Below, piece after piece: positions 44,677 through 53,872 of a DNA stretch of 64,000 nt. The position numbers and the translations under genes are program-made. Origin of the DNA: JANNBN01 sp031430595 (GTDB lineage Bacteria > Actinomycetota > Acidimicrobiia > Acidimicrobiales > JANYDT01). Every line of letters begins with the position of its first letter. Within the stretch, counting starts at the first letter, position 1. The notes below the pieces were generated by a model. It did no database searches and had not been told where the DNA came from. It was given only the letters and a program-made list of their open reading frames with translations. The DNA lies in the NCBI GenBank assembly GCA_031430595.1, contig JANPBU010000035.1, positions 62,001 through 126,000 of the forward strand. The letters are read 5' to 3'.

Positions 44677-45966
44677 ATGTCCCTTCGGCTTTGGTGCGAG
44701 CATGCCTGGCTCGGTGGTCCCTCTGCTTCAGACGGCGTACTGCTCGACATCGATGACGACAGGTTTTCAAGTGTTGAACTAGGAATCACCACTCCGCCAC
44801 CAGACGCGGTGCGGCTCAACGGGCTTACCCTTCCCGGTTTTGTGAACGCCCACTACTCAACGCTCAATCGAGTGTTGAGGGGCCGCGATCGAGGCTTTCA
44901 TGCTGCACTTCTTGCCGGTACCTTGGCTCATCTCGACCCCGATTCGTTGTTTATGTTGGCGCGAGCCTGCTACTCGGAACTGGCCATGGCTGGCTACACC
45001 ACGGTCGGCGAATTCCTGACGCTGCACCACCTACAAGATGGCAGCCCATACGGCGACCCAAACCAGCTTTCGATTGTGCTGATAGAGGCTGCTCAGCAAG
45101 CTGGGGTTCGGTTGGGGATCGTCGATGTTTGTGCAGTCGGCAGCCCATCACCTACCACGGAGCAATCGGTTTCGCAGTGGGTAAACAGGCTTGATATGTT
45201 CGCAGACGGGTTGCGTACATCGCCGGATGTGAAGATCGTTGCCGGTATTCGTGGAATTGAATCGTTAGACGTTCAGTCGCTACGAGAAATCTCACTCTGG
45301 GCTGGTCAATCTGGCCTGGCGCTACACGCAAAGGTCGACGGGCCCCTTCCCGACGGAACGTCCGTTCTTTCACTACTTGCCGAAGCCGGTGTGTTGTCGA
45401 ACCGCGGAGGATTTGCGGCCGTCGGCACCGATGGCACCACACAGGCCGATATGACAGCTGTGGGTCAGCAGCGTGGCTACGTGGTCATCGATTCCTCTGA
45501 GGGCCCAGCACAATTTGCTTACGGTTCGTTCAGAATGGCCGGTGGTCGAACCATTGCAGCCCAGTCAGGTGCAGAGCCACCAGACCCGTTTGCGGCCATG
45601 CGAAATGTTGCCATTGCTGCTGCCCAAGACCCCGCCTGCGGAGGGCTAGGTCTTAGTGAATTACTTCGTACGCTTAGTGTCGACGCTGCTGCATCGTTGG
45701 GATGGCGCAACAGCGGGCTACTCGCTAGTGGGCAACTCGCTGACCTCGTCACGATCAATCTGTCATCGACGCGTTTGGCAGGCTTGGACCGCAACAATAT
45801 TCTTTCGGCGGTACTTATCAACGCAGCGCCGTCTGACATCACTCACGTGGCGGTCGGCGGAAAACTTATTGTTGAATCAGGCCGACACATCTTGGGCAAC
45901 GTTGGGACTGCACTCGACGAAGCGGTGAGCCGGGTTACTGAATTAGTCGATAGGGCACGGCGATAG
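44677..45966 (+). CDS. HutF-like amidohydrolase family protein with eroded metal site
   Basis: 429 residues resembling formimidoylglutamate deiminase (HutF) along its length: LTLPGFVNAH at the start of the barrel, AGYTTVGEFLTLHHLQDG, and C-terminal LLASGQLADLVTINL. However, the first metal motif H-x-H reads HYS, the later His in the VHATH region is absent (AAVGTDGTT), and the catalytic Asp region does not align. It therefore probably lacks the HutF reaction. No other hut gene is near. ATG 44677; the end is 15 bp from the convergent ABC permease. Confidence 0.65.
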   Translation: MSLRLWCEHAWLGGPSASDGVLLDIDDDRFSSVELGITTPPPDAVRLNGLTLPGFVNAHYSTLNRVLRGRDRGFHAALLAGTLAHLDPDSLFMLARACYSELAMAGYTTVGEFLTLHHLQDGSPYGDPNQLSIVLIEAAQQAGVRLGIVDVCAVGSPSPTTEQSVSQWVNRLDMFADGLRTSPDVKIVAGIRGIESLDVQSLREISLWAGQSGLALHAKVDGPLPDGTSVLSLLAEAGVLSNRGGFAAVGTDGTTQADMTAVGQQRGYVVIDSSEGPAQFAYGSFRMAGGRTIAAQSGAEPPDPFAAMRNVAIAAAQDPACGGLGLSELLRTLSVDAAASLGWRNSGLLASGQLADLVTINLSSTRLAGLDRNNILSAVLINAAPSDITHVAVGGKLIVESGRHILGNVGTALDEAVSRVTELVDRARR

Positions 45967-45980
45967 GGCACGGCCCTCGC

Positions 45981-47630
45981 TCAGGTCTTGGGCCTCGTTA
46001 CCGGTTCGCCCTTGCCGGTAATGACAACGGTACCGAGGTACAACAACAAAAGTACCGGCGGAATGGCCCGCGAGAAACCCGGGAACACAGGGCCGTTTCG
46101 AGCGGCAAGGTAGGCCGACAAGAGTGGCCCGCCAACACTAAGTATACTGAGTACTGCAGGAAATGCCGTGAGCATGAATGCAGTCTCGGGACTTTGAATC
46201 GAAAGTGCAAAATCTGGTGGTCCCATCACGGTGCTCACCCCTCCGCCAACTGCACCACCAGCGGCCCAACAAATCAGCAAAAGACCAGCGGCGGCCAGCC
46301 CACTTCCACCGTTCCATTCCAACACCGCGGCGACTGTAGCCCCAGGTAAACCCAGCAGAACCAGTGCTGCGATCGGGGCGATCAGTTGTCGGTTCATGAG
46401 TCGACCGCGATGTCGGGGCATACTGGCGGCAAGCGTCGGATGATCGATTTGTTGGCCAATACCTTCGACCACATCGAGACCCGCAACGAAGGCACACAAA
46501 CCCACAACGGCAAACAAAACGATCCCACCGCGCCAACCACCAACCGCCGCCAAAGCGGAAACCAAACCAAGCACAATGATTCGAAAGAATCGGCTTATTG
46601 GCCATCGAGCGATTCCCCTCAACGAACGCACCACCACTGCCCCGGTAAGCCCTGAACGTTTGGGTTGTCGCACCTGAAACCACGGTCGCCGACGGGGTGA
46701 CTCGCTACTGAGTTGGCGGCGAAGCAACAACACAGTTCTGAGGTCTTGGGTCGAGACCGCAAACCGCAGTTGCCCTACTAGCCGGGCCCGATAGGCGGCT
46801 CGCTCCATATCGACTGTGTGTAGACCTTTTGCTGCGACAACGACGGCGGCGCTAAACATCCCCATCATGCCGAAGACACCGACCGCAAGTGGTGCGCCGA
46901 GGGGTTCGACGAGTAAGAGGGCTTTACTCGGGCCCCCAACGAACAAACCCCACGCCCAGATTGAAAGCGGGCTTACGATCAGCCGATGCGACGGTGTTGG
47001 GTGTGATGCTCGATTGATCAGAAACTCGCCACCAACCACGGCTATCGAGCCCAGTATTGCAGCCCCCATGAATTGACGGGTGCGCCTACGACCAGCAGAA
47101 CCAATCGCAACTGCCATCCATACGACCCCAGCAACTGCGCCAAGGCCGATACCACGCAATAACCAGCCGACCCGACTCCCCGGAAGTAGTGACGTGACCA
47201 CCTCACCAAACAGCGCCCCTGCACTGGCACCTACAAATAACCCTCTTCGCAGCACATGCAAGAAGGGCCGCCGCAACACTGCGCCGCGGTCGATCGGGGC
47301 CGAAAGCACGTGAATAACATCAGGACCCTCACTTGCGAGCGGGCCACCCCGCGAACCAGACCGGACGGCCCCGAGCAGCAGAACGCCGAGCGTAAGGGCC
47401 AGGCCAGTCACCCCGTACTCGTCTATGCGAGCGATGGTGCGAGCGTCAGGAGTTGAACGGCCAAGAATGGTTCCCAGCCACCAAATTCCGACGCACAGCA
47501 CAATGACAACCACATACAGCCGGTACAGCGTGTCTACCCAATGAAGCTCTTCGAGTCGACGACTTCTTCTGGCTGATCGCAACGCATGAAGCGCTTCGAG
47601 AGCATTCGAAGTGGCGGGTGCTGCGTTCAT
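45981..47630 (-). CDS. ABC transporter permease-like membrane protein
   Basis: 549 residues with about ten to twelve hydrophobic helices and a soluble middle (about residues 285-345) containing QLRFAVSTQDLRTVLLLRRQLS. It resembles large ABC-2-type permeases of uncharacterised actinobacterial exporters. Its start overlaps the stop of the ATP-binding gene by 4 bp, so the pair is translationally coupled. The transported substrate is unknown. Confidence 0.75.
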   Translation of the reverse strand: MNAAPATSNALEALHALRSARRSRRLEELHWVDTLYRLYVVVIVLCVGIWWLGTILGRSTPDARTIARIDEYGVTGLALTLGVLLLGAVRSGSRGGPLASEGPDVIHVLSAPIDRGAVLRRPFLHVLRRGLFVGASAGALFGEVVTSLLPGSRVGWLLRGIGLGAVAGVVWMAVAIGSAGRRRTRQFMGAAILGSIAVVGGEFLINRASHPTPSHRLIVSPLSIWAWGLFVGGPSKALLLVEPLGAPLAVGVFGMMGMFSAAVVVAAKGLHTVDMERAAYRARLVGQLRFAVSTQDLRTVLLLRRQLSSESPRRRPWFQVRQPKRSGLTGAVVVRSLRGIARWPISRFFRIIVLGLVSALAAVGGWRGGIVLFAVVGLCAFVAGLDVVEGIGQQIDHPTLAASMPRHRGRLMNRQLIAPIAALVLLGLPGATVAAVLEWNGGSGLAAAGLLLICWAAGGAVGGGVSTVMGPPDFALSIQSPETAFMLTAFPAVLSILSVGGPLLSAYLAARNGPVFPGFSRAIPPVLLLLYLGTVVITGKGEPVTRPKT

Positions 47631-48295
47631 CCGATGAACGGAGCGATATCGGCTTGCGAAAGTGCCCCATCAGCCACCAGTTCGCCATCGCCCAACACGA
47701 CACACCGATCAGCGACGTCAGCAAAACCGAGCTCATGCGTCGACACAAGCACGCAGGCGCCTTCACTCGCCACTTCAACGAGTAGTTCAACCAGTGCTTC
47801 ACGGCCGGGCGCATCGAGACCAACAAACGGTTCGTCAACCATCAACAATCCAAACGGGCGGATCAGCCCAATACAGAGCGAAGTCTTCTGTCGCAGCCCG
47901 CGGCTAAATTGAACGGGAAGGTCGTCGCGGCGATGGTTGATCCCAAGACGCTCAAGCAGCATGTCAGCTCGTTCTTCCCAATCGTCAACGTCGTGCATTC
48001 GGGCAATGAACTCAAGGTGTTCAATCACACTGAGATCGTCGTAGAGAACGGGTTCATCGGGAATGTAACTGGTCAGGCGACGAGCCTCGATGCTTCCGGG
48101 AAGATGCTCACCGCCAATGGTGACTGCGCCTGAGGTCAGCGCCGACAGCCCAGCACAGCACCGAAGAAGTGTTGACTTTCCTGCTCCATTGACCCCGAAC
48201 ATTGCGGTTATGGCTTGCGGTTCCACGGTGAGCGAGACCCCATCAAGGGCCACAAAGTTTCCGTAATCTTTTACAACATCATCAACAACAAGCAC
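47627..48295 (-). CDS. ABC transporter ATP-binding protein
   Basis: 222 residues. Walker A GVNGAGKSTLL, Q-loop YIPDEPVLYDD, signature FSRGLRQKTSL (in place of LSGGQ), Walker B LLMVDEPFVGLD and the H-loop STHELG. The form is that of the CcmA/NatA group of exporter ATPases. It partners the following permease gene. It starts 37 bp from the divergent phosphatase gene. Confidence 0.9.
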   Translation of the reverse strand: MLVVDDVVKDYGNFVALDGVSLTVEPQAITAMFGVNGAGKSTLLRCCAGLSALTSGAVTIGGEHLPGSIEARRLTSYIPDEPVLYDDLSVIEHLEFIARMHDVDDWEERADMLLERLGINHRRDDLPVQFSRGLRQKTSLCIGLIRPFGLLMVDEPFVGLDAPGREALVELLVEVASEGACVLVSTHELGFADVADRCVVLGDGELVADGALSQADIAPFIG

Positions 48296-48332
48296 CCCAT
48301 AAGCGTCGCACGTCTGCCGCTAAGGTCAGACC

Positions 48333-49151
48333 ATGCCCGCCCCGATCAGTATCGCAACATGGAATGTCGGTTGGCGATTCGGGGAATGGGAGGCGCGCCA
48401 CGAACCGCTAACGCAGACCCTTTCGGCCATAGCTGCTGACATTCTGTGCCTCCAGGAAACCTGGGGTGATGCTGCGAGCGGCGTGAACCAGGCTGCACTG
48501 TTTGCAGAGCGCCTTGGTTTTCATCATGTCGCCTACGGGACGGCCTCGAATGGTCCGGTTTCGTTTAAGAACGCGATCTTGAGTCGGTGGCCGATTGTCG
48601 AATCACACAACATCGTGCTGCCTAACGCGGCAGAAAAACCTGGCCATCGACGCGCCGTTCACGCAGTACTTGATTCTCCGAGGGGTCGTCTTCATGTGGT
48701 GACGACTCACCTTGATCACCGATTCGATGGGTCAGCGACACGGAGCTCACAGTTGGCGGTTATCTGCGCTCATATTGCATCGCTTGATCGTGACCCAACC
48801 ACAGATTTTCCGGTTATTCTTTGCGGCGATCTCAATGCCGTACCTGACAGCGATGAAATACGTACGCTTACGGGTCGTCGTCCACCGTTTGTTGTGGGTC
48901 AGGTTTTTTCAGATGCCTGGGAAATTGCTGGTGGCGAGACCCCCGGCTACACATGGCGTCGTGACAATCCGCTTCTACATCTCGCCCAGTGGCCGAATCG
49001 ACGCCTCGATTACATCTTGACGTCGTGGCCCCGCACCTTGGGCCAAGGTACCCCGATCGCTTGCCGTCTATTTGGCCTCGACCCGATCAACGTCGCAGGC
49101 CATGAAGTGATGCCGTCCGACCACGCGGGGGTACAAGCGATACTTCGCTAA
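48333..49151 (+). CDS. endonuclease/exonuclease/phosphatase family protein
   Basis: 272-residue EEP-fold hydrolase, cytoplasmic (no signal). Motifs: IATWNVGW (metal Asn), LCLQETWGD (metal Glu), VVTTHLDHRFDG, ILCGDLNAVPDSDEI (catalytic Asp and Asn), RLDYILTSW and the C-terminal PSDHAGV (catalytic His). Could act on DNA, sphingomyelin-like or inositol phosphates; the sequence does not decide. Confidence 0.88.
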   Translation: MPAPISIATWNVGWRFGEWEARHEPLTQTLSAIAADILCLQETWGDAASGVNQAALFAERLGFHHVAYGTASNGPVSFKNAILSRWPIVESHNIVLPNAAEKPGHRRAVHAVLDSPRGRLHVVTTHLDHRFDGSATRSSQLAVICAHIASLDRDPTTDFPVILCGDLNAVPDSDEIRTLTGRRPPFVVGQVFSDAWEIAGGETPGYTWRRDNPLLHLAQWPNRRLDYILTSWPRTLGQGTPIACRLFGLDPINVAGHEVMPSDHAGVQAILR

Positions 49152-49218
49152 ACACGACCCAAAAGCCCCTCTCACGATCACAGCCTGTAGGAGAAACGCC
49201 GCAGCGCTCATTTGGCAT

Positions 49219-49905
49219 TTAGTCCTTGTCTTTTGGTCCGAAGGTTTCTGCGATTGAGTGAATCTCGTCGTTGAGCATTGCTTCGACGTCCCGGCCGCTC
49301 CAGCTCAAATGGCCAAATGCTTCGAGAATGACAAGGCCATGTATGCGCGCCCAGCTTCGTAGCGTGGCTTCGATGAGTACTGCGGGCACTTCCTTCAACG
49401 AGGGGTCGAAAAAGCTCAAATCGATATTCCGGTCGCGTGCCGACCCGAAAAGTACGAGTTCACCGGCTGCGAATGCCCGGGTCATCATTTGGATCATGGG
49501 CAAGCCAAACCTTTTGACGGCGATATCAGTCGGTCCGTCGGGGTTTGGTTTGAATCCAATCACGGGGCTTCCGAGAATGAGCGCAAATTGCTCGGGGTTC
49601 TCGCACGCCCACTTCCGATACGAATGGGCAAGGGCGAGGCCTTGGTCTAAAAATCGCGGCCCGGCTAACGCAATCGCTTCGTCGACCACTTCGCCAAATC
49701 GCTCGAAACCGTCGGCGATTAAGAGTTCGAGGAGACCGTCGCGACCTTCGACGTATCGGTAGAGCCCCGATGGGCTAATCCCAGCAACTTTTGCTACCTC
49801 GCGAAGAGAAAGCTCTGTCGGCCCCGAACGGCGAAGTTCGGCAAGCGCGGCATCGCGAATGGACTGTTCGAGCGTTGCCCTCAAGGTGTCGCGGCGGCCG
49901 GTCAT
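49219..49905 (-). CDS. TetR-family regulator
   Basis: 228 residues with an N-terminal HTH (LSLREVAKVAGISPSGLYRYVEGRDGLLELLI) and a WHG-like C-terminal ligand domain. It diverges from an NAD-dependent epimerase-like gene, and two GAAC-N3-GTTC palindromes lie between them, the likely operators. By the usual logic of the family it represses that gene set and itself until a small hydrophobic ligand binds. Confidence 0.88.
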   Translation of the reverse strand: MTGRRDTLRATLEQSIRDAALAELRRSGPTELSLREVAKVAGISPSGLYRYVEGRDGLLELLIADGFERFGEVVDEAIALAGPRFLDQGLALAHSYRKWACENPEQFALILGSPVIGFKPNPDGPTDIAVKRFGLPMIQMMTRAFAAGELVLFGSARDRNIDLSFFDPSLKEVPAVLIEATLRSWARIHGLVILEAFGHLSWSGRDVEAMLNDEIHSIAETFGPKDKD

Positions 49906-49955
49906 CGCTGACGATCATACCCGAACGAAAGATTTGAGAATAGGCATTGCATTGC

Positions 49956-50009
49956 GAACATCGTTCTGTAATCATGAGAACATGACTCATATCGCGAACG
50001 ATGTTCTCA
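49956..50009. promoter_or_regulatory. paired palindromes GAACATCGTTC / GAACGATGTTC (candidate TetR operators)
   Basis: Two 11-bp palindromes that are inverted copies of each other (49956-49966 and 49996-50006), centres 40 bp apart. A further inverted pair TGAGAACAT/ATGTTCTCA (49975-49983 and 50001-50009) overlaps the second. They lie 50 bp from the TetR start and just before the epimerase start at 50024. Confidence 0.6.
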
Positions 50010-50023
50010 TATCCAATCAGGGC

Positions 50024-50995
50024 ATGACTGGACTGTCTGTAGTTCTTGGAGCGAGCGGTGGCTTAGGCCGGTCGCTCGTTGAGGCCCTGCATCAACAAGG
50101 CGCACGGATACGCGCCGTAAGCAGAAACCGACCCGGATGGGCCAACACCCTTCCGGCCATGGAATGGGTGAAGGCTGACGTCGCAAACCACGATGGCGCA
50201 ATAAGAGCCTGTGCCGGGGCCACCTCGGTGTTTCACGCGGCGCAACCACCGTATGGGGAATGGCCTGCGCTCTTCCCAGCCATGACCGCAGCCGTGATCG
50301 AAGGCGCAGCAGCTGCTGGGGCAAAGCTCATCATGGTCGACAACTTGTACATGTACGGCCCGACCGGTTCGAAACTGCATGAGTCCCTTCCCAGGGCGGC
50401 AACCGGACCAAAGGGAACCTCTCGTACGAAAATGGAAGACCAACTGTTGGCGGCACATCGGTCGGGGAAGTTGCGAGTCGCGATTGGGCGACTGTCGGAC
50501 TACTACGGACCGAACGGACCCGGCACCGCAGTTTCGGCTCTCGTCCTTGACAGGGCTGTTGCCGGCAAAGCAATGCAATGGCCCGGCGTGAGCAATGCAC
50601 CGCACACACTGCACTTCCTCCCGGATGCGGCTCGCGGCCTCATCGTGTTGGCAAACAGCGACGACGCCGACGGCAAAGTTTGGCATCTCCCCTCATCACC
50701 ACCAATCACCGGCAGCCAATTCATGGACTTGGTGAACACGAATCTGAACGCACCCGTGAAAGCCAAAACCATCAGTGCACTGATGATGAAGATCGGTGGC
50801 GTGTTTTCGAAAGAAGCGAAGGAAACCGTGGAGATTCTCTACCAGTGGACCGAACCGTTCGTCGTCGATTCCTCAGCCTTCACGAAGACGTTCGGCATGC
50901 TCACCACCACCCCGCACGATCAAGCGATCCGCCTCACCCTCGAATCAATGAACAACGCGATTAGCAACCCAACCAACAACCACGAAAGCGAGTGA
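50024..50995 (+). CDS. NAD(P)-dependent epimerase/dehydratase-like (extended SDR) protein
   Basis: 323 residues with the Rossmann motif VVLGASGGLGRSLVEAL and an extended-SDR core; the usual catalytic Tyr-x3-Lys is not clear, the matching region reading VDNLYMYGPTG. Proteins of this group are often annotated NAD-dependent epimerase or NmrA-like. The frame extends back to 49859; ATG 50024 (MTGLSVVLG) is preferred because ATG 49982 would place the operator inside the gene. It is the first gene of a five-gene co-directional run to 53467. Confidence 0.75.
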   Translation: MTGLSVVLGASGGLGRSLVEALHQQGARIRAVSRNRPGWANTLPAMEWVKADVANHDGAIRACAGATSVFHAAQPPYGEWPALFPAMTAAVIEGAAAAGAKLIMVDNLYMYGPTGSKLHESLPRAATGPKGTSRTKMEDQLLAAHRSGKLRVAIGRLSDYYGPNGPGTAVSALVLDRAVAGKAMQWPGVSNAPHTLHFLPDAARGLIVLANSDDADGKVWHLPSSPPITGSQFMDLVNTNLNAPVKAKTISALMMKIGGVFSKEAKETVEILYQWTEPFVVDSSAFTKTFGMLTTTPHDQAIRLTLESMNNAISNPTNNHESE

Positions 50996-50999
50996 AACC

Positions 51000-51734
51000 A
51001 TGAATCAAACAGTGTCACCACGATCCCAACAAACCACTGATCCGTCCAGCAAAATTGTTGGATCGACCATCCTTGCGCTCTCTATTGCAAGCGCTCTTGG
51101 CTTTATCATTTTGTCTTCGGTCTTCAGCTTCCCAGACATCCTGCGAGATCCTGCCGCGAGCGCGCTTCCACTTTTCGCCGAAAATGCTTCTACCGTGCGT
51201 CCAACGTATTGGATGTTGATGATCACGAGCCTCGCTCTGATTTGCGTTTCCCCTGAACTCGGACGGATCCTGTCTCAGTACGCACCTGGGCCTGCTCGTT
51301 TGGTAAGCGGATCAGGAGTCGCTACTGGTGTGTTCTGGACGCTGGGATATTCCCGATGGCCAATCGCTATCCCGAGCGTCTCGAAACTGTACGCATCGGG
51401 CGAAACCACCCGCGCCACGGACATGTACGACGTCCTCAACAATTACGCCGGTATGACCGTTGGTGAACACCTCGGATTTCTCATGATGGGCGTGTTCGCC
51501 ATTGCACTTGCCACCTCGGTGCGCAAAGCTGGAATCGGTCCGAAATGGTTTTACCCTGTCGGAATTTTTGCGGGGCTGTTCATCGCCGTAACTGCCTTTG
51601 AGCAATACGACAACAGCGTTGAGATCCTCGGCATTCTGAACGGTCTCGCCAATACCGTCTGGTTTATCTGGTTCGCCTCGATTGGCTGGGTGCTGATCAA
51701 GCGTTCCGGCAACCTCACAAAGTCAAAATCATGA
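51000..51734 (+). CDS. DUF4386-like membrane protein
   Basis: 244 residues with six to seven hydrophobic helices (for example STILALSIASALGFIILSSV, MLMITSLALICVS, GEHLGFLMMGVFAIALAT). The pattern resembles DUF4386-type integral membrane proteins, with no known role. It starts 4 bp after the epimerase-like gene and its stop overlaps the next start (ATGA). Confidence 0.7.
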   Translation: MNQTVSPRSQQTTDPSSKIVGSTILALSIASALGFIILSSVFSFPDILRDPAASALPLFAENASTVRPTYWMLMITSLALICVSPELGRILSQYAPGPARLVSGSGVATGVFWTLGYSRWPIAIPSVSKLYASGETTRATDMYDVLNNYAGMTVGEHLGFLMMGVFAIALATSVRKAGIGPKWFYPVGIFAGLFIAVTAFEQYDNSVEILGILNGLANTVWFIWFASIGWVLIKRSGNLTKSKS

Positions 51735-52234
51735 GCGACGTCTTTCCGGGTCGCTGGACAGCACATGCCGACTCCGACTTCGTCGTCTTCTTAATAGGCA
51801 TGCGTATCAATAAGCCGCTTGCATTCAACAAATGGAGACCCGTCGGCGCTGCTATGCCTCGGATGCAACAAGAACTTGCCCGTCAGCCTGAGCTCGGTTG
51901 CCTCCACACCGAGAATTGGTTCGGACGCACCACGATCTCTGTGCAGTACTGGCGAGATTTTGAGAGCTTGGCTAGTTACGCACGCAACCAAAACGCGGCA
52001 CACCTCCCTGCATGGCGTGCATTCAACCAAGCCATCAGAGACAACGGCACGGTTGGCATCTGGCACGAAACGTACCAAGTAAACCGAGGAAACGCTGAAG
52101 CGATCTACGGCAACATGCCCCAAATCGGCTTAGCAAAAGCATTCGCTCACGTCCGCGCTTCAACCATTGGCAACAGTGCGTCGAGGCGGATAGGCGTCAC
52201 CGACCAAGACGACACCGCAGTCGAATCGTATTGA
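51731..52234 (+). CDS. DUF4188 family protein
   Basis: 167-residue soluble protein with the ferredoxin-like dimeric alpha/beta-barrel features of DUF4188/monooxygenase-like proteins: FVVFLIGMRINKPLAFNKW at the N-terminus, SVQYWRDFESLASYAR and HLPAWRAFNQAIRDNGTVGI. Relatives include phenylacetaldoxime-dehydratase-like and heme-binding proteins; the reaction here is unknown. Translationally coupled to the membrane gene before it. Confidence 0.75.
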   Translation: MSDVFPGRWTAHADSDFVVFLIGMRINKPLAFNKWRPVGAAMPRMQQELARQPELGCLHTENWFGRTTISVQYWRDFESLASYARNQNAAHLPAWRAFNQAIRDNGTVGIWHETYQVNRGNAEAIYGNMPQIGLAKAFAHVRASTIGNSASRRIGVTDQDDTAVESY

Positions 52235-52241
52235 GGATGAC

Positions 52242-53150
52242 ATGGCCACCCCAACATTCAACGCAAACCAGTCCGCCCGAGTATCAAATCCCTCGGCACA
52301 ATCCGGAGCGAGGTCACCCATCTCGTACGGCCGAAAGATGGAACGGGTACTTACGAGTCTCGTATGGCTGTACGTGCCCATCAGCATCGCCCTCATCGTT
52401 GCTTGGGCGGTTGATGACACTTCGTTGCTTCGTGAAAACGTGTGGATCAAACCGCTGAAATTCTCGATCTCCATCGGACTAAGCGGTGCCGCATTCGTTT
52501 GGATCTTACGACGAGTCCCATCAAATCGAACCATGCGAATCGCCACGTTCGCCTCAGCCGCTGCACTGTTCATCGAACAAGTCTTGATCACCACCCAAGC
52601 GGCTCGAGGCGTGCGATCACACTTCAATATGACACCAGGTATCGACTCAACCATCTATTCGGCCATGGGAAACTTTGTGGGGATCGTCTGGGTAGCAACG
52701 CTGGTCCTCGCCGTCAGCCTTAGCCGACGAACAATCCACGATCCCGTCCTCAAAATCGTCGCCACATCAGGAGCCTGGCTCGTGCTCCTCGGAGCATCAG
52801 TTGGGTTCATTATGGTGGCAGTGAGCAAACATTCCATTGGGGCTGAAGACGGTGGACCCATCCTGGCGCTGGTGGGATGGAATCGCAACGTTGGCGACCT
52901 CCGGCCTGCTCATTTCGTTGGACTCCACGGGCTTCAAGCACTCATCGTTGTTGCTTGGGCCGCACGGCAACAAAAGTGGTCAACCCCGCAAACCCTCAGT
53001 GCGCTTACTTCTGCTTCGGTCGTCATTGGCATCACTTGTATTGCACTCACCATGCAGGCGCTTAGCAGCCGATCAGTTGCCTCTCCAAGCACACTTCTCG
53101 TCGCCCTCCTCGCTGCCGCCGCCGGATTCGCAACCCGGAAAACCTTATGA
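52242..53150 (+). CDS. hypothetical polytopic membrane protein
   Basis: 302 residues with about eight hydrophobic helices after a polar N-terminal ~35 residues. Notable segments: VWIKPLKFSISIGLSGAAFV, and HFVGLHGLQALIVVAWA with conserved-looking His residues. The N-terminal motif is reminiscent of actinobacterial proteins annotated only as membrane proteins. It lies 7 bp after the DUF4188 gene and overlaps the next gene by 4 bp. The function is not known. Confidence 0.65.
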   Translation: MATPTFNANQSARVSNPSAQSGARSPISYGRKMERVLTSLVWLYVPISIALIVAWAVDDTSLLRENVWIKPLKFSISIGLSGAAFVWILRRVPSNRTMRIATFASAAALFIEQVLITTQAARGVRSHFNMTPGIDSTIYSAMGNFVGIVWVATLVLAVSLSRRTIHDPVLKIVATSGAWLVLLGASVGFIMVAVSKHSIGAEDGGPILALVGWNRNVGDLRPAHFVGLHGLQALIVVAWAARQQKWSTPQTLSALTSASVVIGITCIALTMQALSSRSVASPSTLLVALLAAAAGFATRKTL

Positions 53151-53467
53151 AGGTCAAACCACTCCAAATCTTCTACGGGTTGCTCGCCCTCGTTGGCCTC
53201 TTCGGCACCTTCTACTTCAATACCCAATCCGGCAACTTGAAGGGCGGTTACCTCCAAGGATGGTTCGCGAACTCCGCCTCATCCTCCGCATCGGTTGACC
53301 TACTCGTGGTTTTCGCAACACTTTGCGTTTTCATGTTCCTCGAAGGCCGACGCATCGGTATGCGATTCCCCTACCTCTACGGAATACTCGCACTCCCCAC
53401 GGCCATCGCGTTTACCTTCCCGATATTTCTTCTTGTCCGCGACCGGCGGATCAACAAAACCAAGTAG
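53147..53467 (+). CDS. DUF2834 family small membrane protein
   Basis: 106 residues, three hydrophobic helices. The N-terminus QIFYGLLALVGLFGTFYFN and the middle VDLLVVFATLCVFMFLEGRR are typical of DUF2834. It is the last gene of the coupled run starting at 50024 and overlaps the previous stop (ATGA). Confidence 0.75.
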   Translation: MKVKPLQIFYGLLALVGLFGTFYFNTQSGNLKGGYLQGWFANSASSSASVDLLVVFATLCVFMFLEGRRIGMRFPYLYGILALPTAIAFTFPIFLLVRDRRINKTK

Positions 53468-53487
53468 CGCACAGCACTTGTTTTCAC

Positions 53488-53840
53488 ATGCCGCCGAGCA
53501 AATTTTCGCTCAACCCGAGCAAAGAATCACCAGTGCACTTCGTTCAAATGTGGGTGCTGCCCGACACCGAGTCGATCGACCCCGGATATGAACAACTCGA
53601 CATCAGCACCGAACTAGCGAAAAGCGGTCTCGTGCCGATCGCATCCGGACGTGGTCATGATGAGGCGATCTCGATTCGCCAAAAGGGTGCGGTGCTGTGG
53701 GGTGGCCGTTTACAACCCAACGAAAAGGTGTCGATTCCCGACGATCGATTCGTGCACTTGTACGTACCGAGGGCTCCGCGTGGATTGAAGGCGAAGCCGC
53801 CCTGCTCGCCAGTGGCGACGCGTCACGATTCACGAGGAAG
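53488..53840 (+). pseudogene. remnant of a pirin-family protein, N-terminally deleted and frameshifted
   Basis: In the first frame the text VHFVQMWVLPDTESIDPGYE, then LVPIASGRGHDEAISIRQK, LWGGRLQPNE and FVHLYVPR matches the second half of pirin/YhaK-type cupins. At about 53775 the match moves by one base and continues GSAWIEGEAALLASGDASRF in the other frame. The first cupin half with the metal His residues is missing, so only about 115 residues of homology remain. The tail runs into the opposing TetR gene. Confidence 0.65.
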
Positions 53841-53872
53841 CAATTTTTCAGCTCACGAATCGCTAGTTTCTG

